Notes: a model not told the origin generated them from the letters alone. A stretch of DNA of 64,000 nt from Dendrophyllia cribrosa (GCA_024195265.1 JAJLRJ010000004.1:32555785-32619784), one strand, 5' to 3'; shown: positions 44,253 to 54,154, counted from the first letter of the stretch. Numbers and translations are program-made.

Positions 44253-47200
44253 GAGGTAACTGGTAACAGTGCCTTACAGTACATGACCCTTAACATGTAT
44301 ATGTTGTAGTTAATTTTTTATTTCAGGTAATTTTTATTTTTCCATTGTTTTTGGGTATGGTAATATATGCTAATGAATTTGAAACAAAGGAAAAACAAAA
44401 ATTACCTGAAATAAAAAATTAACTACAACATATATACAAATGTAAGTCCAGGACAGATGGAACCAACTAAATATGATGTAGATAGGCTTTAAGCCCCTTC
44501 AAACAATATTTTCGTTTCTAATGATATCAACAACCCTCCAGTTTTGAAAAAAAAAACCACACTCTCGAAGGTTCGAAATTTTTTCAGTCTCTTACATTTT
44601 CACGTTGCGTCATTGCATCATGCCCTCTCTCTATTCACTTCGCCGCCCCCTTCCCCCCCTCCCCTCCCTTACTATGGAGTCTGGATCACCAGTGAATGGA
44701 AGTACATGTAGATCAGCAGGTAAAGAAAAATTTGTGCAGACTGACAAAAGTAAATTATTTTAATTTGTTGGATTCATCTAGTCCGTTCATCTATAACAAT
44801 GCCTTCTCCAGTTCTTTGGGAGAACAGTTCAAAGGAATGTCCAATTTACAATTTTCTGTGTGTATTATTTACTACATGTAGATTAATAATTTGTGGAAAT
44901 TTACTTGATTTCTACGATTACAGTTGAAAGAGATTCACCGGCAGTATTTGAGAATGCTCAGTTGCAGCTGCACCACTGTGCAAATAAATCAATGGCATGC
45001 AAGCCCGGGGGGGAGGGGTACTCAACAAAGTTTTGTACGGAGATGCTCCGCCCCGAAGTCCAAACCCTTACCCTTTCATATACTGTTTTTTTTTTTGACA
45101 GAAAAGGTACCCCTTTCATATACTTTTCATTGAAAATGGTACCCCTTTCATATAGCCTTGACGTGCGTCCCCCGATCGATCTGTTTGATAAATTTTGGAT
45201 GGGCCTTTTTATAATACTTAAATAGTAGTTTATACTTTAATTCGTGTTTTCCCTAACCTTTCCTATACTTCATGAAATCCCTACCCTTTCATATACTTCA
45301 ACTCGTGAAATCCCTACCCTTTCATATGTGCCTCCAGCCTCAAAAAGGTACCCCTTTCGGGCGGAGCATCCCCATATAGCCCATTATAGGAAGTACCCCC
45401 CCCCCCCCCCCCCCCCCCCCCCGGGCATGCAAGGGCAGAAAAACTCTGTGAGGACTATGAGCGAGGCGTCATGCACCATGCTGGTTTCATTAAAGACTTT
45501 TACTGAATCAAAAATTTCGAATATTTAGCTGTTCTATGAGTTTAGTTTTATTGAGCATTAACTAGTCATGTGCTGTGTAATGTATAGATGTGTTTCCCAT
45601 TTACAATTTTGTGTTTGGGATTTCCACTCCCAGTGACCCAAATCCCAGTTCCAATGACCTAAATCTCATTTTCCCAATCCAAAAATACGCATTAATCCCA
45701 GTTCCCATTCTACCATTCAGGACCCTCTTGTAAAGCTGATGTATTGATTTTTTAACATTTCATCTGTTGATGTTCATAGAGCTATTAGTGAAGAAGTTAT
45801 TTTAAAAGACACTTGACTGCTCTTGATTAATTTCTTTATGAATTAATTTTCACATATACTGGTAGAAAAGATTTCAATTTACTTGCATGTACATGTATAT
45901 ACTAGATTTATACATCAAACATTAATAATTTACATACATGCATGTTCATATTAGACCCATAAGATCAATGCTGACTGTGTACATGTAGATAGTTTCAGTT
46001 GCTTTTTCAACTCCTTTAGATGATTTTTCCAGGATCACAAATTTCAGTCATGTTTATTTGCAGTTCAAATATATGATTTTCATACATGTATATGTTGTGG
46101 TTCAAATTTTTCCTTGGTTTGAAAATTTTCAAACCAGTTCAATTTTATTTTTCCTTTGTCTGAGATTCATTACCATATTCTGAGACAAAGGAAAACAAAA
46201 ATCAAACTGGTTTGAAAATTTTCAAACCAAAGAAAAATTTGAACCACAACATATATTCACATTCATATATACTCACTATCATCGGGTATATTGCGAACTC
46301 ACAATTGCATGACCATCTATCCATGTGGCTTGATAGCTCAGTGGACAGAGCATTGCACCGCTATCGCAAGGTCATAGGTTCGAATCCCATTCAAGCCTGA
46401 ATTTTTTTTTCAGGTTGCTTTTTTAACTGCTTAAATTGAGAGCACACTGCCAGGATCACAAATTTCACTCATGTTTATCCGCAGTTCAAATATATGATTT
46501 TCATAATTATTCACATTCATGTGTAGATACTGTGTTACAATGATATTTTAACAACAGGGTTTTCATACATGTAGGCTGGAACACTGAATCCAACAAAGTA
46601 AATTAATACAGTGTGCTTGTAACAAACCTTTGCAATTTTGGCCTTTGCTTCTTTTCTCGTTCTATTTATAACTTCTGCCATTTTCTCAGAAGGTGCTACA
46701 ATCAATCAAATAATACAGTTATGCAATAATATTACATCATAAGTTCACATGAAAACATGCTGTACATGTACACTTGTCACTGTAATTATAATGCCAGGAC
46801 TATCTACATGTACATGTATCAGTTGTACAAGGAATCATTCAATACTTACAGACATAAAAATAGTGAGTTATGTACATTTCTATAAATTACATGCATTGAT
46901 GAAAATTATCTTTTTAATCCTAGTACATGTAAAATCAGAGAGTGTGAATGAGAGGTACATGTACAAGTTAGTTTCACACTGCAAAGCTGCAAAGAGTACA
47001 TGTACATTTTACATCAAGTCTGTTTAAATTATAGTCTGAACTTTGTGGAGAGATTTACATGTTGGGAGTGACCTAATAGTCCTTTTTACAGTTGTGTGCT
47101 TGGTGACCTTGCCTTTGAGTGGAAGCAAGGCTGGAGGTGACCTTGCTTTGATACAAACCTTTCTGCCTTTCATATGTTAATAATGCTTTTCTCATGCTAA

Positions 47201-49681
47201 CTAGCTAAATTTACATCTGAAAAGCTCCAAGGTCTGTATCATAACAAGGTCACCTCCAGCCTTGCTTCCAATCAAAGGCAAGGTCACCAAGCACACAACT
47301 GTAAAAAGGACTATTGTAAAACATACAGTACATGTACATCCAATACAAATACCTCCTTAGGGCTTGTCACACAATGTTCCCTCCCCAAGAACATCTGCTT
47401 AAAGGGGCACTGTCATGAGGGCACATGCGCCAAATTCTTGTATCGAAACTTGAAAAGTTTAGCATAAATTTGTTAAGTTGAACTGTCAACTAGTGGTGGC
47501 AGTCACGGTGGAAAACAAAGAAACTCTACGCCATTTTTGAAAAAGACATTTCAACTTTTTAAGTTTGGATTTGAGAAACTGGTGCAATTGGGCCCTTGTG
47601 ACAGTGCCCTTTAACAGAGCCATCAAACATGATAACCAATCATGGGCCGTTTACAAGTTTTTGTAAATTTAAAACTTGTACAGTACTGTATGTTACCTAG
47701 ACTCACAGTGAGAGTCGGTTTAAATTGCAAGACAGTTTTGATTGGTCCTTTGGCACAGCTGCATGGGCTGCAGTACCTGTGGCTCATGTGGGGAAAAACA
47801 CATGAGCCCTAAGGACATGCACTGTATGCATTGGAGGCTAGCAAAAAGCATGTTAATCACTCACAATAAACAATCCAAAACTAACCTTTTCCATTTCTTT
47901 TTCCAATTGGGTCCTTGTTTTCAATGACTCCTCCACTGGGAATGCACTCATCTTCCCAGTCATCACGAAGATGGAGCTCACAAAGCTGTTCTTCAGTCAG
48001 GCCCTGCATGTTGGGTGGGAGGGTAATCCCATGTTTTGCTAGCTCTTCCATTTCTATAAGAACAGGTGAAATTTTCAGCTTATGAGCCTTAGGTCTAAGG
48101 CTAATTATTACACTGTACTTCACTAAATACTTGACTTTACACTGTACAATAGTGAAAACAAATATAATTATAGGTTTACTTTAAATTATTTTGAAGTTAA
48201 AAGAGGCTATGTCGCGAGGTGTCACACAAGCTACAATCTTGAAAAACGTCCAGTGGCTGTTTTTCAAGTTTACGCCATTATTGTCGAATCCATTAAATCC
48301 TGCAGTGCTGTGTTCACCAAATGGTCTCAGATTTTTCACATATGTAAATAATCTATTTGTCTTGATTTTTGGCCGGTCATTTTTCCGATTCTGAAATGGT
48401 ACGGCTACAGTTGTAAATTTCTCAATATGTACGAGCAGCGATAGAAATCAGTTGACCATGGAATGTCATGGACAAAGGTTCTTCTTCTCTGTTGGCTAAA
48501 TATAGTACACTTCAGCATATTAACATGGTGCCAGTCTTCGCTTTGTACTTCTTTACTGCCACAGACAAACCTAACAATTTTCTGATTTTGTTTCGCTTGA
48601 GAAAAGAGCGATGAATTTGTTGGACTTACATGTAAATCAAAACAAGCAATAGCTCTTGTGTACGTGACCACTGGTTCTGTTTAGAGTCCTGTTTTGTATC
48701 AGCGAACAAAAGAATTTTGACAGATAAAAGTGTTAATTAAAGTTACTAAAATTAGGCGAAACCTTGCGACATACATGTAGCCCCCTTAATAGTTGCAAGT
48801 GACAATGGACAATAAAGTTTAGTAAAGGGTTTAGCTCAGTGAAAAAACCTGTGAAACTCATGAGTAATGTAAAACAAAGAAAACAAAACATACACAACAA
48901 TAGAGTGCAAGACAACACTATACATGTAGGTAGAAATAGGTAGAAAACAAAGACAGGTTTTTACACCGAGGATGAGCCTACATGTAATAAAATATGAACA
49001 GACAATGTTAAAAGTCTATTTTTTAAGGCAGGCAAGTGGAGACAAACTCTGTAAATCCTTCAAAACCAGAGTCTGAAATGTATGTAAATTTTGTGCCATT
49101 AAAAACTCAACAGAAAGTTAGTTGCACACATGCACTGATCTGGTGTTGATAACCAATTACGGAAGGAGAACCTTGAAACACTTTTAGGCTTAGCTGGGCT
49201 GTAAAATGAAACAACATTTGACTTAGGGGATAATCAGGATATTTCAGGTATTCATTGTATTCCATCGTTTTGGGAGACTGAACTGTTGCATAGACGGACC
49301 TTTACAGTCTGTTACACGAATAGGCATTCCAAGTTGTTCATTCTGTTCTGAAATCTTGTACATTTGTCGTAACTAAAAGGCGTGATGGAAAACAGATCAA
49401 TGTCATAACTAAAATTATGTTAACTTTTTTTAAATGCATGAGAATTTTCTCTGACCAGCTGAGTAGTAAAGCCTCCACGTTACACTGTTCTGCATCAAGA
49501 CTACTAAGACTTATTGAAAAATTTACAACTATCACAGCTTACCGTAAAACAAGCGCTCTATTTTCAGTCGGTCATTCTGAATTCGGATTAACTGTGGTAC
49601 AAGTTCCGACAGCTGTGCTTGACAAGTTGTCTCGTAAAGAAACAAACTCTCGTCTCCTTGTTTTAAGTGTAATTTCACCAT
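38129..49681 (-). CDS. CFAP298: Cilia- and flagella-associated protein 298 (7 exons, exon 4 disrupted)
   Basis: Exons on the minus strand: 49681-49543, 48053-47886, 46695-46628, 41322-41166, 39898-39767, 38904-38809, 38236-38129. The product is colinear with vertebrate CFAP298 (C21orf59/Kurly) from end to end. It opens MVKLHLKQGDES, contains LPPNMQGLTEEQ and MIVYPMGLPP, reads TQLWWAGKEL and GKNEKTK, and closes HGVGDVKWRP. The intended length is about 289 residues, against 290 in human. The family is needed for dynein-arm assembly and cilia motility and is cytoplasmic/ciliary. All splice sites are GT-AG, though the exon 6 donor GTCGGT is weak. As written, exon 4 loses frame through two single-base deletions. 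The gene is divergent from the WD40 gene, with 246 bp between start codons. Confidence 0.9.
38408..38434. repeat. GTT trinucleotide microsatellite
   Basis: TTGTTG run preceded by a second short copy, each after a poly-A stretch. Confidence 0.85.
38452..38808. other. CFAP298 last intron sequence
   Basis: Part of the intron between exons 7 and 6. A GTT trinucleotide run lies just outside at 38408-38434. An inverted pair CAACATT/AATGTTG with several copies sits at 38630-38710. Nothing else is recognised. Confidence 0.5.
38905..39766 (-). other. CFAP298 intron 5
   Basis: AT-rich sequence between exons 5 and 6. No repeat or coding signal recognised. Confidence 0.6.
40184..40420. mobile_element. 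MITE, AATAGNCC-TTTACAGTTGTGTGCTT family, copy 1
   Basis: A 237-bp element has ~60-base inverted ends starting AATAGACCATTTTACAGTTG. Its sister copy at 47076-47315 lies in another intron of the same gene. No ORF. Confidence 0.7.
41166..41322 (-). CDS. CFAP298: CFAP298 exon 4, out of frame by two 1-bp losses
   Basis: The acceptor CAG and donor GTGAGG are intact. The frame entering from exon 3 reads EQVDANIPLTPEVVKDALDQ and then meets TGA. The next codons need one more G in a GGG run to read RGAVMIVYPMGLPP. A second base is missing where GGACGC stands for an expected GGAACGC before the donor. With both restored the exon is 159 bases, phase 0-0, matching exon 5. Both sites are short homopolymers, the usual place for sequencing errors. 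Confidence 0.8.
41908..42008. repeat. ~36-bp minisatellite (CCCTTTGGAAACC units)
   Basis: CCCTTTGGAAAC and CCTTTCGAAACCTGTTCGAAA alternate for about 2.5 units. TTCGAA sits as a palindrome in each. Confidence 0.8.
42211..44046. mobile_element. Harbinger-like element (1.84 kb), TTA duplication
   Basis: The termini AGTGCCTATGAAATGA and complement are flanked by TTA (42208-42210 and 44047-44049). Inside are a 97-codon frame (42361-42654, Cys- and Arg-rich, family unknown) and four spaced AAGCCGCC motifs (43060-43320). No recognisable DDE transposase, so it is probably non-autonomous. Confidence 0.6.
42361..42654 (+). CDS. Hypothetical 97-codon frame inside a transposon
   Basis: It encodes CAAKTSV, then CTNCCGN, then a basic RADKRRRQRW stretch. 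It starts at a non-ATG codon and resembles no family I know. It could be an exon of the parent transposon or chance. Confidence 0.15.
   Translation: MCAAKTSVILHCDVNSCTNCCGNIENKRADKRRRQRWTNIMWRAASNIRYLNSSITEGVTKLYFAPEENRRRNTRNLFVDIGKGTSSDVVFNESAYC
44156..44517. mobile_element. Inverted-repeat element containing a poly-G tract and a MITE
   Basis: Outer arms (44156-44205 and about 44466-44517) match as reverse complements around ATATTGTTTTGAAGGGGCTT. Between them lie a ~32-base G run (44220-44251) and the palindromic MITE 44297-44437. An ATT microsatellite (about 44118-44150) precedes it. Confidence 0.55.
44297..44437. mobile_element. Palindromic MITE, TATATGTTGTAGTT family, copy B
   Basis: 141 bp with arms starting TGTATATGTTGTAGTTAATT. 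It is almost the exact reverse complement of copy A at 24374-24517, so both are the same recent family. Confidence 0.75.
45004..45425. mobile_element. hAT-like MITE with poly-G/poly-C termini, copy 2
   Basis: It begins CCCGGGGGG and ends in a long C run plus CCCGGG. A perfect 8-bp duplication CATGCAAG flanks it (44996-45003 and 45426-45433). The interior matches copy 1, including GCTCCGCCCCGA near the left and GGGCGGAGCATCCCC near the right. Confidence 0.8.
46089..46255. mobile_element. Palindromic MITE, GTTGTGGTTCAAATTT subfamily
   Basis: Arms of ~75 bases start TATATGTTGTGGTTCAAA and include an internal CTGGTTTGAAAATTTTCAAA palindrome. The ends resemble copies A and B of the TATATGTTGTAGTT family. 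A decayed relative is at about 52549-52615. Confidence 0.7.
46327..46398 (+). tRNA. tRNA-like sequence (SINE head, not a functional tRNA)
   Basis: The acceptor arms GGCTTGA/TCAAGCC pair fully. The D-stem GCTC/GAGC is intact. Box A (TAGCTCAGTGG) and box B (GGTTCGAATCC) match the pol III promoter consensus, and a T9 terminator follows at 46402. The anticodon stem has a mismatch, position 33 is C rather than U, and the apparent GCT anticodon would need a long serine variable arm that is missing. It is best read as the promoter head of a SINE. Confidence 0.55.
46696..47885 (-). other. CFAP298 intron 2
   Basis: Rich in TACATGTA motifs. It holds the MITE at 47076-47315. The remainder shows no coding exon; short open frames are not conserved with anything I know. 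Confidence 0.6.
47076..47315. mobile_element. MITE, AATAGNCC-TTTACAGTTGTGTGCTT family, copy 2
   Basis: 240 bp with near-perfect ~60-base arms (AATAGTCCTTTTTACAGTTG). The match between arms is better than in copy 1, so it is probably the younger insertion. Confidence 0.75.
48054..49542 (-). other. CFAP298 intron 1
   Basis: Between exon 2 and exon 1. An 88-codon minus-strand frame (48671-48405) has no recognisable domain. No mobile element seen. Confidence 0.55.
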
Positions 49682-49927
49682 GATTATAAAAGAAAACGAT
49701 CTACAAAAACAAAGATGGCGGACAAAATTATTTTACCCCAAGCGCTGTTGCCATAGAGATCAAGGAAGCTACACCACAATGCACCGCGACAACTATTGAT
49801 CACATTTCGTGACGCGTATTTGAAGAATATGCTAAAATCAGTTACATGAGTTTGCAGAAATCCTTTCTGCTAACGTCACGAATTTGCTGAAAGCTTTTGC
49901 CGACCACGATTTCTTTAAACAGTTAAC
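49682..49927. promoter_or_regulatory. Shared head-to-head promoter of CFAP298 and the WD40 gene
   Basis: 246 bp separate the two start codons, so both 5' UTRs and promoters must overlap. It holds AAGATGGCGG (49712-49721), a YY1-type initiator motif. It also holds GTTGCCATAGAGAT (49747-49760), whose first half matches the RFX X-box half-site GTTGCC while the second half is weak. No TATA box is obvious. RFX sites are the usual control of motile-cilia genes. Confidence 0.6.
49747..49760 (+). promoter_or_regulatory. Candidate RFX X-box half-site
   Basis: GTTGCC followed by ATAGAGAT. A full X-box would continue with a RGYAAC half, which is only partly kept. The position between two divergent genes, one a known cilia gene, supports it. 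Confidence 0.4.
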
Positions 49928-52416
49928 ATGGATAAACCTCCGTCCCAATCGCAAGATAATGGCGTGAAAAACAAGTTTGATTTTAACGTGGATTTTTCCT
50001 GGGGAGTTAGTTCCCTTCGGCAATGCGCCGGCTTCCCGGCAAGTTGCCTCGACGCAGAAGATCAAAAATCTTATGTTACCCCTCTGGGAGCCCTTGTAGT
50101 TTGCTGGGATATCGAGACAAGGCAGAGAAAGTACTCATTTCAAGCCCACAGCGATTTGATAACCGTAATGCTTTATAATCGCCGCCTCAACATTATATTA
50201 ACGGCAAGTTATAGCGGTGAAATCAAACTTTGGAGTTCAACCTGGGAACTGCTTCTGAACACTAAAGCAAGAGCTGGAATGATTTATTTTGCTGACTGGT
50301 CTGAGAATGGCAATCGAATTTTAATTTGTGGTGGAGAAGATTCAGTTGTGATTGTTTACGATGTCGTGAAATGCGGTGAAAATTTGAAAATTCAAGAAAA
50401 GTGGTTTTGTGCCACCCCACAAACTCCCAAAAATTCTCTAGACACTGTAATGAACCATGTTCCCAAAGAATCAAGCAACAAGAAAGGTAACCCAAGTAGC
50501 TCTACATATGTACAGCAGAAAGACTACTATGATATGGCAGTTTTCACATCCGAAAACAAAGTTATTTGCCTCCTGCAAAAACACCACAATAACTTCAGTG
50601 AGGCACATTTGTACTCAGAAAATGGCTCGTTTTTAAAATCCCAAACTTTAGATCCACTAGGAGATTCAAAGTCATCTTTGATGTGTATTTCACCATGTCA
50701 CAATGGAATTGTTGCTGTGGGATTCCAGGGTGGGATGTTTCTTGTCCTTAGTGAGCACGACCTTTCTGTGACATCATTATTCCAGGCCACAGGTTCTGCA
50801 CAGGTAGCCCTTTGGGACGGCATCTATCTCCTTACAGTGTCATACCTGTCTGGAATTTTCTCCTGGTGGTCAACCAATGGTGAGCTTTTTCATGAGATCC
50901 GTGGTGGTCCAACAAATTCCATTATTCACCTGAGCTGGGCAATACCAGGAAGAGCTTTGTGGGTGGGTGGAATCATGTCACTTCATTATGTTGCCCTGAA
51001 TTACAACAAAGAGGAGAAATTTGAAAAGAAATTTCCACATAGTCTTGATGTGCTCCACACCATCAAATTCCTTGAAGTCACCGGATGCGGTGTTGCAGTA
51101 AATGGTTCTAATCTGGTTTTGGCAGGGGACTTTACTGGGAATGTATGTGTGTGTAAGAAGGGAGAAACAGATCCTATCTACACGACAAAGTATGAGGCCG
51201 CCATAAGATGCCTGACATGGAACAATGGCTATGCGTTCATTGGATGCTTAGATGGTGAGCTTCTAAGATGGCTCCCTGGAAGTGATTCCCATCCAAGTAC
51301 TGCTTTGTTCTGTGTTGGAAGCATCATGACCATGGCCTGGTCACATGATCTCAGCAGCTTGGCTATTGGCTTGGGCACTGGAAATTTATGCGTCTATAGA
51401 TTTCAACAGGTCAACTCATCCAAGCCTCTGGAGGAGCTAAATTTTCGAGCTCATTTCATCAAGGTAGAGGAGGAAGAGAGGGCGGCTGAGATCTGGAGTG
51501 TGTGTTGGAGTCCCTGTGGTTCCATGATTGCAACAGCTTCTGAGGATCAGACAGCTGTGGTGTGGAAAGCTGCAAGTGGTAAGACAATTAGTGGTACATT
51601 GTAAAATGTTGGAAAATTAACACATGTAAATTGTCCACACTGGGCTCTATATTGGTAGTTCATGTATTACATGTAGTTGGGAGAAAATATTTGGTGATAA
51701 TTTTCTTTATTCTTGTGACCTATACAATAATTACACTGTACATGTATTTATGTTAATAATATTGATGAAGATACATGTATATCGCTTCCTGATAGAGTTT
51801 GTTTCAACAAATTTCAAGATGTAAATACATGTACCTTTTCAGGATCAAAACGTTTTTTTAACTAATGAGCTTTCAAGTGTTCAGTGGTCTTTTTCTGTTT
51901 TTTTTTTGTTTGCTCTGGTTTATTTGTCATGTTATTTTTGGTCTATACATTTGTACATGTACTACATGTATGTTTTAATGATGTTTTCCTTGGTTACCAG
52001 GGCAGAAAATTGAAACACTGACTGGTCATACAACTGCAGTAACATCAGTAGACTGGAAGGAAATGTCCAATGGTCAGTGGATTTTGGCCACCTGTGCTGA
52101 TGATAGGACAGTGCACATAAGAAATGGGACAACATTCCAAATGAAGCATTTACTGGACACTAAAGACATCCATGGCTGGTACACACTGACTTACTTGAGC
52201 CTTAATCCTTTTAGACAGTGGTGTCTCTGCTCAACACAGAATGGCCGCTTGGTACTCTGGGATTGCATGAGTGGCGAGCGACTTGGCTGCAAGAAGATGC
52301 ATGCTGGATCCATTGAAGGATTGGTGTGGAACAAGGATTACACTTTGTGTGCTACTGTCAGCTCTGACTGTGTAGTGAATATGTTCAGTGTGAATGAAAT
52401 ACACTGCAAATTGTAG
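49928..52416 (+). CDS. WD40-repeat protein, two propellers, possibly ciliary (2 exons)
   Basis: Exons 49928-51578 and 52001-52416 (donor GTAAGA, acceptor TTGGTTACCAG, phase 1) give 688 residues. WD-type blades span nearly the whole length. Clear ones are GALVVCWDIETRQRKYSFQAH, LTASYSGEIKLWSS and ICGGEDSVVIVYD in the first half. In the second half the clear ones are ATASEDQTAVVWK, LATCADDRTVHIRN and CSTQNGRLVLWDC. A low-complexity linker rich in Ser, Asn and Lys (about 168-195) interrupts the first propeller. There is no signal peptide or TM. I cannot name an orthologue. It is divergent from CFAP298 with a shared promoter, which suggests but does not prove a role in cilia. The ATG at 49928 follows AACAGTTAAC and is the first in frame. 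Confidence 0.85.
51579..52000 (+). other. Intron of the WD40 gene
   Basis: Short intron with several TACATGTA motifs and a polypyrimidine tract. No repeat element recognised. Confidence 0.7.
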
Positions 52417-52620
52417 TAACGTGATTCAGGATTGCGATGTTTGAATTTCATATGTGAATGTAAGTTTTTTTCATAATACAATGTGCAAATATATTTCAAA
52501 TTGCAAGCCAAAAATTTACTAGGGATTGTTGGATGATATAATATGGTACCATAAATCTGCGACAAAGAAAAACAAAAATCAAACTGAAAGAAAAATTTCT
52601 AACCACAACATAATTATACA

Positions 52621-52807
52621 TATACACCTTATTCCAAAATGGCAGCCAATTTATTATTCTTTTATATGCATGTTAATTAGCCCTCATGGCCTCATTTTCA
52701 CTTGAAAATTCTTTTGTATTTTGCACATGCTAACGAGGCCATGAGGGCTAATTTACATGGATATAAAAGAATAATAAAATGGCCGCCATTTTGGAATAAG
52801 GTGTATA
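52621..52807. mobile_element. 187-bp palindromic MITE
   Basis: The arms start TATACACCTTATTCCAAAAT, and both sides carry inverted GCCCTCATGGCCTC blocks. The TA at each end fits a TA duplication. It may supply 3' UTR sequence to the WD40 gene. Confidence 0.7.
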
Positions 52808-53660
52808 CGTGTAGTCTATTAGGGAGAAAACTGTTAAAACATTACTTTTGGTTTTTTCTTAACCATTGCCTCCTTTTTTTAAGTCAATCCTTGAGTTTTG
52901 TTGTACGGTGCAAGCGTTTGAATCTGTGGATGAACTTCTTGTACAAGTGCAACCATTCAAACACCTTTTGGGTGTGAAATGCAAATTAAGGCGTCTTTCA
53001 GTCACAAAACGTGGTTAACTTGCGCGTCCTTTAAATATAATTTGCTTCAAAAATCTAATAAACCAAGATTTTACCAAAGCAAAAAAAGAAACAGAAGTTC
53101 ATAAAGACTTCTGATATAACTTTCATAAAGTTTTTCCAAGTTGCGTTTGCAATGGTCTCTGTAATGACGCATGTTGTTTGTCAGTTGTTAATGCTTCAGT
53201 GGTTGATTGACGACTGGAGGTGAGAATGGCCAGGCCAGGCTCCTTTTATACCGGAACTTCGTGTTTAAATGGTTTAACGGGCGGTACAATGGCCTTGCGC
53301 GTGCGTTATACTTTTTGGTACATTTTTATACCTTTCTCTGCTAATCAACATCAAAATGACCAAATTCAAGTTTTAATGGAGATCGTGAACAGACGACGAT
53401 GAATTTTCCTTTTTCCTGAACATGAACGACATACTGTACATGTACCTACAAATTCATTTTCTGATAGCTTGGCCGGATTAGACCAATCGGACGAGATGTA
53501 AAAAAAAGGAACGTTCGTTGCATTCGTCGTTGCTTAAAGGGGCTATGGGTTGAGGATTTGGCTTGTTTTTTTATTACGAGAGTCAAATCGGTGCTCAAAT
53601 TGTCTGTCACAGATATAAAGTGAGTTCTTTAAGTGAGAACAAAACACAGCCATTTTTTTA

Positions 53661-53816
53661 TAGATGGTTTTCACTCACGTGACCTTCAGTCCTGTGGGAC
53701 TCAAATGACAAAGGCCATGGCGGTCATGTTGGTGTACATAACAAAAGAAGTTCATTAAAATTCTTTTGTAGTTGTACACCAATATGGCCGCCGTGACGTA
53801 ACGTGAAAACCATCTA
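53661..53816. mobile_element. MITE with TAGATGGTTTTCAC ends
   Basis: Imperfect inverted ends of about 15 bases, then inverted GGCCATGGCGG/CCGCC-type blocks. 156 bp, no ORF. Confidence 0.6.
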
Positions 53817-54154
53817 TTGACTGTCAAAGACAACGGAAGGCCCTGAAAAATTTAGCCTCAGTCTTTAAAGTCTTTTCAAATATTTTATTGCATATTCATA
53901 ACATATTTACACAGTTACATATCACATAGTGATACTATATTTACATACAAGGAACGAATTGAAGTACATCACTGTCGCCAATTTATTATCATCCATTGCC
54001 ATTCTGGTCATCCGCAACTAAAGACACCTATTAAAATTATTTTTGTGCACCAATAAAATAATTATTAACAAAATTAGATTATTATTCTTAGGTTTTCTTT
54101 GATAAAAGATATGTCTTTTGGCTTTTCAAAGAGAAATCAAATATTGGTGACTAA

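Larger units (their letters stand above)
41780..45727. mobile_element. 3.9-kb composite element with 6-bp TTGTAA duplication
   Basis: The ends GAGGGTCCTGAA and TTCAGGACCCTC are perfect inverted repeats. TTGTAA flanks both sides (41774-41779 and 45728-45733). Subterminal sequence on both sides carries AATCCCAGT-type repeats. Most of the interior is later insertions, so the original element was probably under 1 kb. The superfamily is not assigned. Confidence 0.6.
45996..46530 (+). mobile_element. tRNA-derived SINE-like unit with duplicated tail and nested MITE
   Basis: A tRNA-like head (46327-46398) is followed by a T run and a non-tRNA body (CCAGGATCACAAATTTCA, then GCAGTTCAAATATATGATTT). The same body occurs upstream at 45996-46088, so two units lie in tandem, with a MITE (46089-46255) inserted between them. 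Confidence 0.6.
41323..46627 (-). other. CFAP298 intron 3 (5.3 kb), a nest of mobile elements
   Basis: It contains the 3.9-kb element 41780-45727 with at least four further elements inside it, then the SINE-like unit and a MITE at 46089-46255. The ends of the intron (41323-41770 and 45740-45990) have many TACATGTA motifs and no other recognisable feature. Confidence 0.65.

Noticed and set aside
44118..44296. Ile- and Pro-rich frames at 44.1-44.3 kb
   Set aside because: They translate an ATT microsatellite and a poly-G run.
46327..46398. Functional serine tRNA with GCT anticodon
   Set aside because: Position 33 is C, the anticodon stem has a mismatch, and the long variable arm required for serine tRNA is absent. 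The repeat context fits a SINE.
48405..48671. Extra exon of CFAP298 or a nested gene in intron 1
   Set aside because: The family protein is already complete from the seven exons, and the frame shows no domain or splice sites.
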